Source of the DNA: DATIYF01 sp035517775
GTDB taxonomy: Bacteria; Acidobacteriota; Terriglobia; Terriglobales; Acidobacteriaceae
DNA: 16,140 nt
NCBI GenBank assembly: GCA_035517775.1
Contig: DATIYF010000095.1
Coordinates: 1-16,140, forward strand
Direction: 5' to 3'
Below the pieces are notes generated by a model. The model saw only the letters and a program-made list of their open reading frames with translations, was not told the origin of the DNA and did not search any database. A program made the position numbers and the translations under genes. Positions 12,816 to 16,140 of the stretch are shown here, piece by piece (position 1 is the stretch's first letter; the number at the start of each line of letters is the position of its first letter).

Positions 12816-14166
12816 GCGCCTCCGCGCGTTCCCTGGGCACCCGCAGGCGGACCAGGGTTCCGCCTTCGGCTGGGCGGGTGAACTCCAGCCTGCCATTCAG
12901 CAACCCGGCGCGCTCCCGCATGGCCACCAGGCCGATTCCCTGCCCCGCCGCCCGCCCGTCCAGTCCTTTGCCGTGGTCTTCCACTTCCAATTCCAGTTGG
13001 TCAGACTTGAAGCGTAATCGCACCCAGGCCTGCCTGGCGCCCGCATGCCGGCTGACATTATTCAGCGCCTCCTGCACCACGCGATAGACGTGAACCGCGG
13101 CATCGCCATCCACGGCAAACGGCGCGCCAGATTTTTCATAGCTTATGTCAATGCCCGACTGCCTTTCCACCACCGGCAGGTACCAATCGAGCGTACTCTC
13201 GAGGCCGGCCTCATCGAGCATCACCGGATGCAGCGCCTGCGAGAGGCTGCGCACTTTATCGAGGGCGTTCTGCGCGATTTCGCGAATCTCCTCCACGTCA
13301 GGGCGCAGCGGCGAGTCTTCGGGCAGGTGCTTTCCTGCCCGGCCCAGCATGGAGCCGATGGCGGTAAGAATCTGGCCGAACTCATCGTGCAGCTCGCGCG
13401 AAATGTAGCGCAGGGTTGACTCCTGGGTGGAAATCAGGGTCTGGGCCAGCTCGCTGCGCTGCTCCGAGAGCGTGGCCAGTTGCGCGAACAGCCGCCGGTT
13501 GGAGCGGATGAGATACAAGCTGGTCAGCAGAATCGCGACCAGGGTCGCGGTGAGGAAGAGATACACCTGCCGTTCTACCCGGCTGTAGATATCGCCAATG
13601 CGCGCCGCCGCCTGCTCTTCACTCTCATTGTTCTGCACCAGCAGGCGGGCCACGGCGGTGGTCAGGGCGGCCTGCTGCGACTGCAGCGTCAGTCGAATCT
13701 CGGCGCGGGCCTCATCTGGTTTACCCGCCGCCGCCAACCCAAACATGCGGTCCACCGCTCCCCAGAACTGGGTCATGCGGCTGCCAAGGTATTCCCGCTG
13801 CTCGGGCGTGCGCGTGGCCACTGCCACTTGCGCCTCTAAGCGCAGAGCATCGTCCAGGTCTTCACGAATGCGCTGAAATTGCGCCCTCCAGGCGGTCAGC
13901 GGATAAGGCTCGTCGTTATCCACAATATCGCGCATGGCCAGCGCGAGCAAGTTGAGATCGTTCTGAATGCGCAGCAGCTGAAGCGAGTCTTTGCGGTTGC
14001 GGTCCACCAGGTTGTTCTGCAGCTCGCGCAGGCTGGCGATTTGCCGGGTGATGTACCAGGAGTACGCCACTACCGCGGCCAGCGTGATCACCAGGCCGAG
14101 AAAAAGCGCCGGAGCCGGCGAACGGCCGGAGAGCGAAGTGGAAGCGCGCGCCACGCCCCAGAGCAT
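12805..14166 (-). CDS. HisKA_3-type sensor histidine kinase (NarX/DegS/UhpB-like)
   Basis: This 453-residue membrane kinase has two transmembrane helices (about 20-40 and 201-221). They flank a largely helical periplasmic sensor region (41-200) of the four-helix-bundle kind. A short coiled linker (223-250) leads to the HisKA_3 dimerisation domain, with phospho-acceptor His260 in SRELHDEFGQIL. The HATPase_c domain follows: N-box EALNNVSRHA (367-376), Asp397 in VEDHGKGL, and GQGIGLVAMRERAGLL (about 409-423). All catalytic motifs are intact. It should phosphorylate the response regulator whose start overlaps its last codons. The ATG at 14166 begins a short leader before the first helix; its ribosome binding site is weak. 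It lies 87 bases downstream of the glycosyltransferase on the same strand. The signal sensed cannot be told. Confidence 0.95.
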   Translation of the reverse strand: MLWGVARASTSLSGRSPAPALFLGLVITLAAVVAYSWYITRQIASLRELQNNLVDRNRKDSLQLLRIQNDLNLLALAMRDIVDNDEPYPLTAWRAQFQRIREDLDDALRLEAQVAVATRTPEQREYLGSRMTQFWGAVDRMFGLAAAGKPDEARAEIRLTLQSQQAALTTAVARLLVQNNESEEQAAARIGDIYSRVERQVYLFLTATLVAILLTSLYLIRSNRRLFAQLATLSEQRSELAQTLISTQESTLRYISRELHDEFGQILTAIGSMLGRAGKHLPEDSPLRPDVEEIREIAQNALDKVRSLSQALHPVMLDEAGLESTLDWYLPVVERQSGIDISYEKSGAPFAVDGDAAVHVYRVVQEALNNVSRHAGARQAWVRLRFKSDQLELEVEDHGKGLDGRAAGQGIGLVAMRERAGLLNGRLEFTRPAEGGTLVRLRVPRERAEAHAK

Positions 14167-14253
14167 ACAACGGCAGCGAGCTCAAGTTCTATGCAGCAGA
14201 AGGCGCCAATTCTGTTTCCGGGCCGGAAACGCGAAGGCGGGTGCGGGCCGCGC

Positions 14254-15210
14254 TCAAGAATTCGCTGAAGTGGTATTCACCGGTGTTGGGGAAAACGGCA
14301 GAACGGTGGGCGCGGTGCGTTTTCGAAACCAGCGCAGAAACCGGTTGCCGACCGCCACCGCTACCATGGGGGCGGTTCCGGCCAGTAATTTCAGCGCCGG
14401 CCCGCGGAAGCCTTTTCGCCAGCAATGGCGATAGGCGAAAGAGGCAGCCATCCCGCCGATGTAGGCGTACCTTGCTGCGCACCGCTCGTTCCCGCCCGGG
14501 TACAGTCCCTGACGCTCAGTGCGGGCCATGCGCAGAATCCCGTCTTTCATCGCCGACACATTGCGGTGCGCGCCTGAGGCGTGTTTACGATAGGCAACCG
14601 TGTTGGGTTGCCGCACGAAAATACAGGGCCCACAAGTTCCGGCCCGGAGCACCAGATCAAAGTCATCCGTAAGAAAGGTGGCCGCGCTGCTTTCACGAAG
14701 TCCTCCAGCCCGGTCGAATGCCGTCCTGCGGATGACAATTCGGCTGTTGGACATGTGGACCGGGATGTCCTTGGAAAGATAGTCCTGATATTTGAGGACC
14801 TCGACCGTATCTGGCATCGCGGTGGCGGCGGGCAGGGGCTCTCCGTCACGGAAATACGTCATGGCTCCGATGATCAGGGGCGGAAAATCGAAGGCCCGAA
14901 TGACTCGGTCGTAAATGGCCAGTGCGCCCGGCAAAAGCAGGTCGTCACTGTCGAGAAAAACCAGATACTCACCCTGCGCCACGGCAGCAGCCCGTTTGCG
15001 GGCCACCTCGGGTCCTTGATTAGGCTGTCGCAGCGGCTTGATGCGAGTTCCGTAGGACTCCAGCACTTGCCAGGTCCGGTCTGTCGAGCCGTCGTCAATT
15101 ACGAATATTTCGTCCTCTGCGGTGACTTGAGATAGAAGCGAGTCTATGGTCTCGGCGACTTCTCTCGCCCGGTTGTAAACCGGAATCAGCACACTGAATC
15201 GAATGCTCAT
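14254..15210 (-). CDS. Family 2 glycosyltransferase (GT-A fold)
   Basis: The 318-residue protein begins with the GT2 block FSVLIPVYNRAREVAETIDSL, followed by IFVIDDGSTDRT (Asp39/Asp40). The metal-binding D-x-D is in YLVFLDSDDLLLPGAL (Asp87-Ser-Asp89). The predicted acceptor-side acidic pair lies in FLTDDFDLVLRAG. It transfers a sugar from a nucleotide donor, probably in surface polysaccharide or glycan assembly. The C-terminal 90 residues are basic and moderately hydrophobic (GFRGPALKLLAGTAPMVAVAVG), suggesting membrane association rather than a clear span. The ATG at 15210 has AGGTG five bases upstream. No other polysaccharide gene adjoins it, so its pathway is unknown. It precedes the kinase-regulator pair by 87 bases and may be transcribed with it. 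Confidence 0.92.
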   Translation of the reverse strand: MSIRFSVLIPVYNRAREVAETIDSLLSQVTAEDEIFVIDDGSTDRTWQVLESYGTRIKPLRQPNQGPEVARKRAAAVAQGEYLVFLDSDDLLLPGALAIYDRVIRAFDFPPLIIGAMTYFRDGEPLPAATAMPDTVEVLKYQDYLSKDIPVHMSNSRIVIRRTAFDRAGGLRESSAATFLTDDFDLVLRAGTCGPCIFVRQPNTVAYRKHASGAHRNVSAMKDGILRMARTERQGLYPGGNERCAARYAYIGGMAASFAYRHCWRKGFRGPALKLLAGTAPMVAVAVGNRFLRWFRKRTAPTVLPFSPTPVNTTSANS

Positions 15211-15481
15211 GTCACACCTTTGGGTGAAGCCTGCGGCAACCGACTCTCAACGGAATGACCAGCAAGCAGGAACGGAAGAGCAACGTCTATTGAAAATCTG
15301 CCATCGTGCATATTGGCAGCGAAGGCGCGTCAGTATTGCCCGCGTGCCCTTGCTCTGCCGCCACTGAAATCATGGCGTGCCCAGGCGGCGTGCCTACCCC
15401 TCGCCTTAACCCCACTCGTACAGGAATCGGGTTAGAATGCCGTGCAGGTGAAAGTTGTAGATATAGCTCGTCGAGGTCCTC

Positions 15482-16140
15482 ATGGCCAATCTGCCACAGA
15501 TTCTGGTCGCGGCAATCACTTTCAGCCTTGCCCTCGGACAAAGACCGGCTGGCACTAATCGGCCTTCCGGCTCGCCGCCCCGCTTTCTGCTGGGAGTGGT
15601 TGAGACTCTGGATGGCAGGCCCCTGTCAGGAGAGTTAGTAAGCCTGACCAACCTAGTCAACACTACCGCTTCTGCACAGGGAGAGTTCGCAATCGCCGTA
15701 CCGCCACGGCTGCAACCCGGCGACCCCGAGCAGATCTCTTTGGGTGACGATTGGCTGATCGTCGATCCGTGGGAGGGTGAGACCTTTGTCTCGCCTGGTT
15801 TTGTCGAGATAATTTTCATCCGGGCTGCTCACAAGGGTGACCCGAGGATACTCGATAACCCGCGTCTGATGGAGAAGATTCTCATCAGCTTCATGTCTTT
15901 AATGCCTCCTGCGGGCGTTTCGGGCGGCGAGCTCGATCAACTGTTGCAAGCAAAAGCCCAGGCTCTCGGCTTCTCCCTGGAAGAGGTCAAGGCCGCGATC
16001 GTGCGCTGGAGCGGAAATGCGCAAACACCATTCCAAAAGGGCTTGGCGGCGTTGTACGCGCGTCATTATGCGGAAGCAAGCATGTATCTTGGTCAAACCG
16101 CTGATTGCTCCGGCGAGGAGCTGATCGAACGATATGTCGG
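15482..16140 (+). CDS. Secreted protein with carboxypeptidase-regulatory-like N-terminus, possible TPR region (3' end outside the window)
   Basis: The frame is open from the ATG at 15482 to the window edge (219 full codons, no stop), with GAGG five bases before the start. The protein begins with a signal peptide (LPQILVAAITFSLALGQ, residues 4-20). A beta-rich segment follows (about 35-115: FLLGVVETLDGRPLSGELVS, then ASAQGEFAIAVPP), resembling carboxypeptidase-regulatory-like or transthyretin-like domains. Residues about 125-180 look helical. The last visible part, GLAALYARHYAEASMYLGQT, resembles a TPR helix pair; more TPR units may follow outside the window. Such secreted Ig-like plus TPR proteins are common in Acidobacteriota. 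The role is unknown; domain calls rest on pattern only. Confidence 0.72.
   Translation, partial: MANLPQILVAAITFSLALGQRPAGTNRPSGSPPRFLLGVVETLDGRPLSGELVSLTNLVNTTASAQGEFAIAVPPRLQPGDPEQISLGDDWLIVDPWEGETFVSPGFVEIIFIRAAHKGDPRILDNPRLMEKILISFMSLMPPAGVSGGELDQLLQAKAQALGFSLEEVKAAIVRWSGNAQTPFQKGLAALYARHYAEASMYLGQTADCSGEELIERYV

Noticed and set aside
15410..15438. TAGAAT at 15433-15438 as a promoter for the gene at 15482
   Set aside because: The -10 match is good, but the position 17 bases upstream reads CCCCAC, far from a -35 box. It was left out as a feature.

Overview
The window is GC-rich bacterial chromosome with tightly packed genes on both strands. The gene mix suggests an Acidobacteriota (Terriglobia-like) genome: a Tat-exported FG-GAP/ASPIC-UnbV (CRTAC1) protein, a CpsB/YwqE-type PHP phosphatase, an HtrA protease, a membrane-anchored sulfatase-like protein, an OsmC protein, a NarL-type two-component pair, and a secreted protein with a carboxypeptidase-regulatory-like N-terminus at the right edge. 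This assignment is inferred from protein style only; the window has no rRNA, tRNA or other marker gene.

Layout from left to right. Positions 1-338 hold the 3' end of an aldehyde dehydrogenase gene (+). A 443-base non-coding stretch follows, with a nested palindromic repeat (425-574) and a perfect 18-bp palindrome (718-735) just before a class I/II aminotransferase gene (782-1990, +). A PHP-family phosphatase starts at a GTG (2183-2920, +). Facing it on the minus strand are a secreted peptidoglycan-binding-like protein (3027-3581) and, upstream of it, the HtrA/DegQ protease (3751-5307), which has a perfect TATAAT -10 box. Divergent from htrA is a likely two-gene unit: a Nudix hydrolase (5530-6276) and an inner-membrane protein with a sulfatase-fold catalytic domain (6319-8181). 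OsmC (8253-8714, -) and the CRTAC1 protein (9052-10758, -) follow, with a probable intrinsic terminator between them.

Positions 11045-12147 (+) hold the least explained locus. Two short genes with overlapping stop and start, preceded by a strong sigma-70-like promoter, encode an unrecognised 211-residue protein and a small protein with the D...ExK signature of PD-(D/E)XK nucleases. This is the best candidate in the window for an undescribed system. After it come, on the minus strand, a GT2 glycosyltransferase (14254-15210), a HisKA_3 histidine kinase (12805-14166) and its overlapping NarL/LuxR-type response regulator (12186-12815). The right edge carries an open-ended gene for a secreted protein (15482 to beyond 16140).

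Much of the window concerns the cell envelope: phosphotyrosine-type phosphatase, peptidoglycan binding, periplasmic protease, membrane sulfatase-like enzyme, glycosyltransferase, membrane sensor kinase and Tat-exported beta-propeller protein. No insertion sequence, integrase, CRISPR array or stable RNA gene was seen.
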